Source: Alphaproteobacteria bacterium | GTDB taxonomy: Bacteria > Pseudomonadota > Alphaproteobacteria > Caulobacterales > Maricaulaceae | DNA: 8,527 bases | NCBI GenBank assembly: GCA_030428405.1 | Contig: JAUIEH010000091.1 | Span: forward strand, 1 to 8,527 | Direction: 5' to 3' | Shown here: positions 1 through 5,813 of the stretch, one piece after another | Position numbering within the stretch: the stretch's first letter is position 1 | Layout: every line of letters begins with the position of its first letter | Notes under the pieces: model-generated | The model's input: the letters and a program-made list of their open reading frames with translations, nothing else | Told to the model about the DNA's origin: nothing | The model's database searches: none | Program-made: the position numbers and the translations under genes

Positions 1-2319
1 CCGCTGCCAGCGTCCGCGCAGGATGCTGGAGAGACAGCATCGGGCGGCGTCGAACAAATTGTCGTCACCGCGCGTCGGCGCGAAGAAAGTCTGCAAGACG
101 TTCCTGTCGCCGTCTCGGCGTTCACGTCCGCAGCGCTCGACCGCCGCCGGATCGAGACGACGACCGATCTCGACATGGTCACGCCGAGCATGCAGTTCAC
201 GAGCTACGGTCAGCTCTCGGGCAACAACTCGGCTGCGGTCGTGTTCATTCGCGGCATTGGTCAGCTCGACCCGACGCCGGCGGTTGATCCGGGCGTCGGC
301 ATTTATATTGACGACGTCTATATGGGCCGCGCCGTCGGCGGGGCGCTGGATTTCGGCGACATTGAGAGCGTGCAGGTTCTGCGCGGTCCGCAGGGCACGC
401 TGTTCGGCCGCAACACGATCGGCGGCGCCGTGCTCGTCGCCACGCGCGAGCCGGAAGACGAATTCGGCGGTTCCGCGCGCGTGCGCATTGGTGAAGACAA
501 TCTTCGCGAAGTGTTCGCCGCACTGAACATTCCGCTCGGTCCGGGCCTTGCCGCGCGCGTTTCCGCGGGCGGGCGCCAGCGCGACGGCTATGTCACGCGG
601 ACCTTCGACGGCCAGGATCTGGGCGACGACAACACTTATACGCTGCAAGGCGCGCTGCGCTGGGAGGCGGCTCCCAATTTCACGCTGTCGCTGCGCGGCG
701 ATTACACCAATGAGGACGAAAACGGCTCGCCCTTCGTCTTCCGCGGCATCAACGAAACCGCGCCGGTTCCGGCGATCGTCAGCGTGGCCGCGGGCTGTCC
801 CGGCGCCACGATCCCGTTCGCCCCGCTCGCGCCGCCCGATCCGCGCTTTGGCGCGCCGAACGTGCCCGTCGGCACGAACGATCCGCGTTGTGCGAACGAC
901 TTCTACGACATGGGACCGTTCACCAATGGCGGCACGGCGCCGGTCGAATCCACCTTCGAAGGCGGCGGCTTCTCCGCGCGCGCGGAGTGGGAAGTCTCCG
1001 ACAATTTCACGCTGCGCTCGATCACGGCCTATCGCAGCATTGAATGGACCGGCATCCGCGATGCGGACAACACGCCGTTCACCATTCTGACGACTGACTA
1101 TATGTCGGAGTCCTCGCAGTTCAGCCAGGAACTGCAGGCGCTGTTTGACCTTGATCGTTTGGAAGGCGTGGTCGGCTTCTACTATTTCGACGAAGAGACC
1201 GACGACACGCTCAACATCCCGCTCGCCTTCCCGCCGGCGCCGCCGGTGATCGGCTCGCTGCTTGCGGGCGGACCGGGCTCGCGCGACCGCCAGTTTGTCA
1301 ATCTGACGACGGAATCGATCGCGCTGTTCACCGAGTGGACGTTCGAAGTCAATGACCGCCTCAGCCTGACGGGCGGCCTGCGCTACACGGACGAAACCAA
1401 GGGCATGCAGGCGACCATCTTCAACGTCCTGAACGCCGGCAATCCGGATCCCAATCCGCTGCCGACGCTCGCGACGTCCGAGGCCGGCCCGCTCTTCATC
1501 TTCTCGCGTCCGTTTGAAGACTCCTTCAGCTCGCTGACGGGTTCGGCCGCGGTTCAGTATCGCTGGACCGACCGCTTCATGACCTATCTCAGCTACACCC
1601 AGGGCTTTAAGTCCGGCGGCTTCAACCAGCGCTACAATGCACCGACCGCGGACAACCGCCCGGTGACGTTCGCTGAAGAAACGGTCGACACCTGGGAAAT
1701 CGGCTTCAAGGCGGATCTGACGGATTCATTCCGCCTGAACGTCGCAGCCTTCATGTCCGATTATGAGGACATTCAGCTGATCTACCGTCAGGGCGTCGTG
1801 CCGCTCTTGTTCAATGCGGGCTCGGCCTCCATCGACGGTTTCGAAGTCGAGTTCACCTATGCGCCGAACGCCGACTTCATCATCGAAGGCGGATTGAGCT
1901 TCCTGGACGACAGCATCGACTCCATCACGCCGATCCCTGGTGCGACGGCGACGGTCGGCCCGAACAACTCCTTGCCGTTCACGCCTGAGTGGCAGGCCAA
2001 TCTGGGCGCGTCCTACACGTTCCACTTCGGCAATGACCTCGAGCTCACGCCCGGGTTCAACATTTCGTACACGGACTCCCAGTTCTTCGACGCCGGCAAC
2101 ACGGTCCTCACCGCGCAAAATGATGCGGTGACGATCGTCAACGGCGCTGTCGAGCTGGCCCGTGGCGACGGCCTGTGGTCGATCGAACTCGCCGTCGACA
2201 ATCTGACGGACGAGCTCTACCCGGTTCAGGGCAACGCCTCGTTCGCGACGCTGGGCTATGCGGAAATCATCTACGCACGCCCGAGAACGTGGTCCTTGCA
2301 GCTCGAAACCGAGTTCTAA
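1..2319 (+). CDS. TonB-dependent outer-membrane receptor, 5' partial
   Basis: This is an outer-membrane beta-barrel receptor that imports a ligand using TonB/ExbBD energy. The frame is open from base 1: the first codons read P-L-P-A-S-A-Q-D, which looks like the end of a signal peptide with a cleavage site after ASA or AQ. A TonB box follows (EQIVVTARRREES, from base 52). The first internal ATG (175) is therefore not the start, and only the promoter and most of the signal peptide are missing. The plug domain shows FIRGIG, a GVGIYIDDVYMGR strand and the hallmark LRGPQGTLFGRNTIGGAV at window codons 127-144. The rest has barrel features: alternating aromatic strands, YLSYTQGFKSGGFN, a VDNLTDELY strand and a C-terminal Phe (codon 772), the usual OMP assembly signal. 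Two cysteines 31 codons apart (codons at 796 and 889) probably form a loop disulfide. The ligand is unknown. Sphingomonad receptors of this class include importers of lignin-derived aromatics, so an aromatic acid is an inference from the neighbouring lig genes only. Confidence 0.95.
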   Translation, partial: PLPASAQDAGETASGGVEQIVVTARRREESLQDVPVAVSAFTSAALDRRRIETTTDLDMVTPSMQFTSYGQLSGNNSAAVVFIRGIGQLDPTPAVDPGVGIYIDDVYMGRAVGGALDFGDIESVQVLRGPQGTLFGRNTIGGAVLVATREPEDEFGGSARVRIGEDNLREVFAALNIPLGPGLAARVSAGGRQRDGYVTRTFDGQDLGDDNTYTLQGALRWEAAPNFTLSLRGDYTNEDENGSPFVFRGINETAPVPAIVSVAAGCPGATIPFAPLAPPDPRFGAPNVPVGTNDPRCANDFYDMGPFTNGGTAPVESTFEGGGFSARAEWEVSDNFTLRSITAYRSIEWTGIRDADNTPFTILTTDYMSESSQFSQELQALFDLDRLEGVVGFYYFDEETDDTLNIPLAFPPAPPVIGSLLAGGPGSRDRQFVNLTTESIALFTEWTFEVNDRLSLTGGLRYTDETKGMQATIFNVLNAGNPDPNPLPTLATSEAGPLFIFSRPFEDSFSSLTGSAAVQYRWTDRFMTYLSYTQGFKSGGFNQRYNAPTADNRPVTFAEETVDTWEIGFKADLTDSFRLNVAAFMSDYEDIQLIYRQGVVPLLFNAGSASIDGFEVEFTYAPNADFIIEGGLSFLDDSIDSITPIPGATATVGPNNSLPFTPEWQANLGASYTFHFGNDLELTPGFNISYTDSQFFDAGNTVLTAQNDAVTIVNGAVELARGDGLWSIELAVDNLTDELYPVQGNASFATLGYAEIIYARPRTWSLQLETEF

Positions 2320-2328
2320 GACCCAGAC

Positions 2329-2356
2329 GGGACAAGACTCAGGCTTGGTCTTGCCC
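2329..2356 (+). terminator. Hairpin just after the receptor gene, possible terminator
   Basis: Ten bases after the receptor stop codon, GGG-A-CAAGAC (2329-2338) pairs with GTCTTGCCC (2348-2356) around a 9-nt loop, giving a nine-pair stem with one bulged A. The sequence that follows is TAACTCCTCC, not a clean T-run, so this is at best a weak intrinsic terminator. Its position argues for a 3'-end role for the receptor mRNA. Confidence 0.4.
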
Positions 2357-2370
2357 TAACTCCTCCAGGA

Positions 2371-2398
2371 GCGGATCATGCGGAAACGCATGATCCGC
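2371..2398. repeat. Perfect 12-bp inverted repeat with GAAA centre
   Basis: GCGGATCATGCG (2371-2382) is the exact reverse complement of CGCATGATCCGC (2387-2398), separated by GAAA. As RNA this is a 12-bp stem with a GNRA tetraloop, but no T-run follows (GTCCCGG). It lies 63 bp upstream of the TTG start of the MarR gene. It could be (a) an operator for that MarR dimer, (b) a second 3'-end or mRNA-stability hairpin for the receptor, or (c) a dispersed intergenic palindrome, since arms containing GATCATGC/GCATGATC resemble those of repeats common in some alphaproteobacteria. The sequence alone does not decide. Confidence 0.6.
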
Positions 2399-2448
2399 GT
2401 CCCGGACGCGACCACGCGGCCCCAAGCGCCGCATCACGCAACACGATC

Positions 2449-2454
2449 AGGAGG
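2449..2454 (+). promoter_or_regulatory. Perfect Shine-Dalgarno AGGAGG fixing a TTG start
   Basis: AGGAGG at 2449-2454 is followed by a 7-nt spacer and an in-frame TTG at 2462. It is the strongest ribosome-binding site seen in the window, and it decides the start of the MarR gene against the upstream ATG at 2378, which lies inside the perfect palindrome. Confidence 0.7.
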
Positions 2455-2461
2455 CCGAGCA

Positions 2462-2953
2462 TTGGCGACCCGAGCTCTGAAAGATGACAAAGTCGTCGCG
2501 CTTGAGCAGGCGTCGCAATCCAACGAGCTCGACCTTGGCGGCCTCGACGAAATTCTGGGATTTCTGGTGCGCCGTGCTCATACGGTCATCCAGAAAGACT
2601 TCATGGCGACGCTCGAAGAGCTCGACGTCACGCAGCGCCAGGCGGCGACGCTCTGGCTGATCGACGCCAATCCGGCCGTCTCTCAATCCCAGCTCGCAAA
2701 TGTCTTGATGATGGACCGCGCCTCAATGCTCGCCATCATCAACAAGCTGGACGCGCGCGGCCTCATCCGACGCACGCGCTCAAACGCCGACCGCCGCCGG
2801 CTCGACCTCATGCTCACCGCGCGCGGCAAAGAATTGCTCGCGAAAACCAAAGCGCGGATCGGCGAGCACGAAGACCGTTTCACGCAGCTCTTCTCCGAAG
2901 GCGAGTTGCTGGTCCTGCGCGAAAAGCTACAGGCGATCGTCGAGACCGGCTGA
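2462..2953 (+). CDS. MarR-family transcriptional regulator
   Basis: This is a cytoplasmic dimeric winged-helix regulator, typically a repressor released by a small phenolic or other aromatic ligand. With the TTG start it has 163 residues, a normal MarR length. The frame also opens at ATG 2378, but that would add 28 low-complexity residues encoded by the palindrome and give a poor ribosome-binding site. The wHTH spans about residues 54-118: DVTQRQAATLWLI (helices before the HTH), SQSQLANVLMMDRASMLAIINKLDARGLIRR (HTH with recognition helix), then the wing with the family signature D-R-R-R (110-113) and L-T-A-R-G. Helices at both ends (about 26-50 and 122-162) would form the dimer interface. It lies on the same strand as the receptor, 142 bp downstream, and converges on the lig operon. 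It may control itself and/or the receptor through the palindrome just upstream; a role in the lig genes is possible but not shown. Confidence 0.9.
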   Translation: MATRALKDDKVVALEQASQSNELDLGGLDEILGFLVRRAHTVIQKDFMATLEELDVTQRQAATLWLIDANPAVSQSQLANVLMMDRASMLAIINKLDARGLIRRTRSNADRRRLDLMLTARGKELLAKTKARIGEHEDRFTQLFSEGELLVLREKLQAIVETG

Positions 2954-3118
2954 ACGGCGACGCGCGCTGAGGCGTCAAAGCGCGGAAACGCGACCGCTCA
3001 ATCCAATCTGAATACGGCTTAATCAAATTCGCAGCACTGAGCAGCGCGCGCGCTCAGCGAGACAGCTCGGCAATCGCGCGCTTCATCTCGCCGCGCTGCG
3101 CCTCGCCCCAACGCCGGC
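2954..3118. other. Convergent intergenic region, no firm gene
   Basis: This 165-bp gap lies between the 3' ends of the MarR gene and the ligI-type gene. It holds two small dyads: CGCG-GAAA-CGCG at 2981-2992, and CTGAGC-N9-GCTCAG at 3037-3057, whose loop is itself GC-alternating. Neither is followed by a convincing T-run in either direction. The stretch 3054-3118 could also be translated on the minus strand as a very short frame coupled to the ligI stop (described separately). Confidence 0.6.
3037..3057. terminator. Weak candidate bidirectional terminator
   Basis: CTGAGC (3037-3042) pairs with GCTCAG (3052-3057). With a bulged A the stem can extend through the GCGCGCGC core. It lies between convergent genes, where a shared terminator is expected. 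On the minus strand it is followed, after a few bases, by a modestly AT-rich stretch (GAATTTGATT). There is no proper T-tract, hence the low confidence. Confidence 0.3.
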
Positions 3119-3122
3119 TCAC
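3054..3122 (-). other. Possible 22-codon frame coupled to ligI stop
   Basis: A GTG at 3122-3120 overlaps the TGA of the ligI-type gene as GTGA, the same 4-nt arrangement used elsewhere in this locus. It opens a 22-codon frame ending in TGA at 3056-3054. The peptide is charged and helix-prone (MSRRWGEAQRGEMKRAIAEL, then SR). It may be chance, a decayed 3' fragment of a former operon gene, or a real small peptide. I do not recognise it. Confidence 0.15.
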
Positions 3123-3994
3123 ACCTCTTCGGGCCAATAGAGCCGCATCGGATTATCGACCAGCAGCTTGCGCTGCAATTCAGAGCTCGGAGCAAGACGC
3201 GGGATCAGGTCGGTCAGCGCTCCATCATCGGGAATGGCGTCCTGCATATTGGGATGCGGCCAGTCCGTGCCCCACAACACCCGATCGGGAAACGACTCGA
3301 CCACAGGCGCCACGGCCTCTGCAAAATCATCATAGGGCGGACCCTGACGCGACAACCTGTCAGCACACGAAACCTTGGTCCAGAAATTGTCGTGACCGGC
3401 GAGAAAATCGCAGAACGCCCGCATCTCCGCGCCGTTCGGCCCCGCGCTCACATCCGGACGACCGAGATGGTCGACGACCACGATGGTCGGGAGCGCTTCG
3501 AGAAACGGCGTCAGTTCGTCGAGCAGCTCGGCTTCGAAATAAACCACCACATGCCAGCCCAAAGGAACGATCCGTTCTGCGATGCGCAGGAAGTCATCCT
3601 TCGGCGCATGATCGACCAGCCGCTTGAGAAAATTGAAGCGCACGCCGCGCACGCCGCCTTCATTGAGCTGCGCCAACGCCTCATCGCTGATGTCGGGCGA
3701 AACCACGGCCACCCCGCGCGCCGCGCCATTGGAGCGCGCAATGGCGTTCAGGGTTGCGCGGTTATCCGTGCCGTGACAGCTCGCCTGCACAACGACATTG
3801 CGAGAAAAGCCAAGATGGTCGCGCAGCGCGAACAACATTTCGGGACCGGCGTCCTGAGGGTGATATTTGGCCTTCGGGCTGAACGGAAACTCAGCCTCCG
3901 GACCAAATACGTGGCAATGCGCATCCACGGCGCCCGGCGGCGGCGTGTAGGACGGCTTTGACGGCGCCTCAGTCCAGCTGCGTATCCGGGTCAT
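3119..3994 (-). CDS. ligI: 2-pyrone-4,6-dicarboxylate lactonase (LigI-type)
   Basis: It reversibly hydrolyses 2-pyrone-4,6-dicarboxylate (PDC) to 4-oxalomesaconate in the cytoplasm, the step after ring cleavage and oxidation of protocatechuate or gallate derivatives. At 291 residues it matches the COG3618 amidohydrolase-fold lactonases (Sphingobium LigI is about 293). Visible motifs: VDAHCHVFGP with H26 and H28, a strand-end VVDHLGRPD with H176, and WGTDWPHPN with D244, the residue that activates water in LigI. The spacing H176-D244 (68) equals that of the known enzyme. R119 (RGVRFN) and R213 (ADRLSRQG) are candidates for binding the substrate carboxylates. Known LigI is metal-independent despite its fold. 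The ATG overlaps the upstream gene's TGA by 4 nt (ATGA), with GGAG 10 nt upstream, so it is the third gene of a translationally coupled operon. Other COG3618 lactonases are the alternative, but the neighbours support PDC. Confidence 0.92.
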   Translation of the reverse strand: MTRIRSWTEAPSKPSYTPPPGAVDAHCHVFGPEAEFPFSPKAKYHPQDAGPEMLFALRDHLGFSRNVVVQASCHGTDNRATLNAIARSNGAARGVAVVSPDISDEALAQLNEGGVRGVRFNFLKRLVDHAPKDDFLRIAERIVPLGWHVVVYFEAELLDELTPFLEALPTIVVVDHLGRPDVSAGPNGAEMRAFCDFLAGHDNFWTKVSCADRLSRQGPPYDDFAEAVAPVVESFPDRVLWGTDWPHPNMQDAIPDDGALTDLIPRLAPSSELQRKLLVDNPMRLYWPEEV

Positions 3995-5046
3995 GCAAAC
4001 ACTGCTCCGTCCATCAGCTTTCGCGCCGTGCGCAACACCCCTGCCGAGGCGACGCCGCCCGCCTCGTCCAGTTCGAGCACACAGCTCATTTCACCGGTAG
4101 GATGTTCGATCGACAAGGTCTTGCGCCGCCCCTCCGGAACCCGCGCGATGACTGCGGCGGGCGAGCCGGGCGTCAGACAGGCGACCGCGACGGTGACGGC
4201 GCCCAACACGCCGATTGAGGCGTGCGCGCGATGCGGAATAAAGCTGCGCACGCTTGCCGCGCCGCCATGGCGCGGCGGCGCCACCAGCATCATTTTTGGC
4301 ACGGACTTTTCGCGCACATCGCCAAGCCGCATCAACGGTCCCGCCTCGAGCCTGATCTCTTCCAGCCGCGCCTTCAGCGCCGTCGCCGCATCGAGGCTCT
4401 CGCGATCCTCATAACCCGTCGCGCCGACATCTTCGGCGCGCATCACGACGCATGGCATGCCGTTATCGATCAGCGTGCACGCGACGCCTTTGATCTCGTC
4501 GCTGGCATTGCCCGTCGGCAAGAGCGCGCCGCAGCTGGAGCCGGCGGCGTCGAGAAAAGCGAGCGGCACGGGCGCATGACTTCCCGGCACGCCGTCAATG
4601 CGTGCTGCTCCGTCATAGCTCACCTTGCCGCCAGGCGTTGAGACGCGCGCAATCGCGACATTATCCGTATTGCGCATATAAATTGCGACCGGCGTTTCTT
4701 CGCCCTGCGCAGCGACCAGCCCGCGTTCGATCGCAAACGGTCCGACGCCGGCGAGTATGTTGCCGCAATTCTGCGCATCCGTGACGATTGCTTCGTCCAC
4801 GAACACCTGCAGAAAAAGATAGTCGACGTCGCAGTCGGGGCGCTCGGATTTCGAGATAATGGCGACTTTGCTGGTCAGCGGGTCTGCGCCGCCCATGCCG
4901 TCGATCTGGCGGGCGTCCGGCGAGCCCATGACGCGCAGCAAAAAGGCGTCGCGCGCGGCCGGGTCGGCGGGAAGATCTCTTTCCAGGAAATAACCGCCTT
5001 TCGACGTGCCGCCGCGCATCCACATGCAGCGCACGCCGTCAGACAT
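3991..5046 (-). CDS. ligU: 4-oxalomesaconate tautomerase/isomerase (PrpF family, LigU/GalD-type)
   Basis: This is a cytoplasmic PrpF-family enzyme with a duplicated diaminopimelate-epimerase-like fold. In this pathway such enzymes shift the double bond (or keto/enol state) of 4-oxalomesaconate to give the substrate of the LigJ hydratase. The 351 residues are the normal length. The N-terminus has the family signature WMRGGTSKGGYF (9-20). GGADPLTSKVAII places K60 and AQNCGNILAGVGPFAI places C94, a 34-residue spacing identical to the catalytic Lys66/Cys100 pair described for LigU. LLPTGN (175-180) and HRAHASIGVLGAVTVA (about 272-287) are further family blocks. It overlaps the aldolase gene by 8 nt (ATGTCTGA) and the lactonase gene by 4 nt. 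The nearby SD is weak, so its translation probably depends on coupling to the aldolase gene. PrpF itself (2-methylaconitate isomerase) is the main alternative, made unlikely by the LigI, LigJ and LigK neighbours. Confidence 0.9.
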   Translation of the reverse strand: MSDGVRCMWMRGGTSKGGYFLERDLPADPAARDAFLLRVMGSPDARQIDGMGGADPLTSKVAIISKSERPDCDVDYLFLQVFVDEAIVTDAQNCGNILAGVGPFAIERGLVAAQGEETPVAIYMRNTDNVAIARVSTPGGKVSYDGAARIDGVPGSHAPVPLAFLDAAGSSCGALLPTGNASDEIKGVACTLIDNGMPCVVMRAEDVGATGYEDRESLDAATALKARLEEIRLEAGPLMRLGDVREKSVPKMMLVAPPRHGGAASVRSFIPHRAHASIGVLGAVTVAVACLTPGSPAAVIARVPEGRRKTLSIEHPTGEMSCVLELDEAGGVASAGVLRTARKLMDGAVFA

Positions 5047-5713
5047 ATTTAAGACCCATATCCTTCAGCCGGACGCGCATGTCGTAAATGTCGAGGCCCA
5101 GCTCACCGGCGGCCAGCCGCTTGCGCTTTTCTTCTTCATTGGCCTCGCGGCGCTGCGCGGCGGCCAACACCTCTTCGGCCTCTTCGCGCGCAATCACGCA
5201 CACGCCGTCATCATCAGCCACGATGATGTCGCCCGCATTCACCGCCGCGCCCGCGCACACGATCGGCACATTGACCGAGCCGAGCGTGGCCTTGATCGTG
5301 CCCTGCGCGAACACCGCCTTGGACCAGACGGGGAAGTCCATTTCCTTCAAATCTCGAATGTCGCGAACGCCGGCCTCGATGATCAGTCCCTGACAGCCAT
5401 GCGCGCGCGCAGACGTCGCCAGCAGATCGCCGAAATATCCGTCCTCGCACGGGCTGGTCGGCGCGAGCACGAGAATGTCGCCCTTGCGCAATTGCTCGAT
5501 CGCGACGTGAAGCATCCAGTTGTCGCCTGGTGGTGCAGAGATCGTCACGGCCGAACCGGCGATGCGCGCGCCCGGATAAATCGGACGCATATAGCTCGCC
5601 ATCAGACCTTTGCGGCCCTGCGCCTCGTGGACCGTGGCGACGCCGGCTGCGGCCAGACCCGCAATCGTCGCCTCATCGGCGCGCTGAACATTCTGAATGA
5701 CGACGCCGCTCAT
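5039..5713 (-). CDS. ligK: 4-carboxy-4-hydroxy-2-oxoadipate aldolase (LigK/GalC-type)
   Basis: It cleaves 4-carboxy-4-hydroxy-2-oxoadipate to pyruvate and oxaloacetate, the last step of the pathway; homologues also decarboxylate oxaloacetate. They are class II, divalent-metal-dependent, cytoplasmic hexamers. The chosen ATG (5713, MSGVVIQNVQRADE) follows GGGAG with a 5-nt spacer and gives 224 residues, close to the usual 225-240. An in-frame ATG at 5791 would add 26 residues and cover the divergent control region, so it is rejected. The diagnostic D-X20-R-D motif of the aldolases is exact: D96 in DGYFGD, then R117-D118 in EAGVRDIRD. This separates it from the related RNase E inhibitor RraA. 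PGARIAGSAVTI (47-58) and GDIIVADDDGVCVI (161-174) are family blocks. The C-terminus (about 176-203) is a charged helix. It is the first gene of the minus-strand operon, divergent from the LysR gene. Confidence 0.94.
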   Translation of the reverse strand: MSGVVIQNVQRADEATIAGLAAAGVATVHEAQGRKGLMASYMRPIYPGARIAGSAVTISAPPGDNWMLHVAIEQLRKGDILVLAPTSPCEDGYFGDLLATSARAHGCQGLIIEAGVRDIRDLKEMDFPVWSKAVFAQGTIKATLGSVNVPIVCAGAAVNAGDIIVADDDGVCVIAREEAEEVLAAAQRREANEEEKRKRLAAGELGLDIYDMRVRLKDMGLKYV

Positions 5714-5813
5714 GGCGCTCCCGCTGGTTACGCTCTCTGGCCATAGTCCAATGGCGCGCGCGAACAGAAATATGAAGTATGCGCATGCCATAAGCTGACG
5801 CTAAGATTGCAGA
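5714..5813. promoter_or_regulatory. Divergent ligK/lysR control region
   Basis: This 100-bp gap between divergent start codons must contain the promoters of the aldolase operon and of the LysR gene. It is more AT-rich than its surroundings, especially 5766-5813. It contains TATG-N7-CATA (5778-5792), a 4-7-4 dyad of the size expected for a LysR-type box, and a shorter CCAT-N6-ATGG (5741-5754). No clear -35/-10 pair is visible for either direction, as is common for LysR-activated promoters. Confidence 0.65.
5778..5792. promoter_or_regulatory. Candidate LysR-type operator, TATG-N7-CATA
   Basis: This 15-bp interrupted dyad lies 21 bp before the LysR ATG and 64 bp before the aldolase ATG. Length and arm spacing fit the LysR-family box; the conserved T-N11-A pair is present as A-N11-T, so the match is imperfect. 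A GCATGC palindrome (5783-5788) lies inside it, half a base off centre. LysR proteins normally bind in the divergent gap next to their own gene. Confidence 0.4.

Noticed and set aside
23..526. Plus-strand open frame with its own ATG overlapping the receptor
   Set aside because: Out of frame with the receptor, Ser/Arg-rich composition typical of a shifted frame; the receptor frame contains the TonB box and plug motifs over the same bases.
2378..2461. MarR gene starting at ATG 2378
   Set aside because: That ATG lies inside the perfect palindrome, has no matching SD, and the extra 28 residues are low-complexity; AGGAGG plus TTG 2462 fits better.
2981..2992. CGCG-GAAA-CGCG dyad as terminator of the MarR gene
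   Set aside because: Only four base pairs and no following T-run; expected by chance in GC-rich DNA.
3254..3961. Long plus-strand open frame opposite the lactonase gene
   Set aside because: Antisense shadow of a GC-rich gene: Arg/His-rich, no recognisable domain, while the minus strand encodes a clear LigI-type enzyme. The same applies to 5006-5746 (+), 6363-6962 (-), 6974-7723 (-) and 8008-8475 (-).
5039..5713. RraA (RNase E inhibitor) instead of an aldolase
   Set aside because: The exact D-X20-R-D catalytic motif (D96, R117, D118) is present, and the operon is catabolic.
5714..5791. N-terminal extension of the aldolase from an upstream in-frame ATG at 5791
   Set aside because: It would add 26 hydrophobic residues not expected in LigK-type enzymes, run through the divergent promoter region, and ignore the good GGGAG site before ATG 5713.
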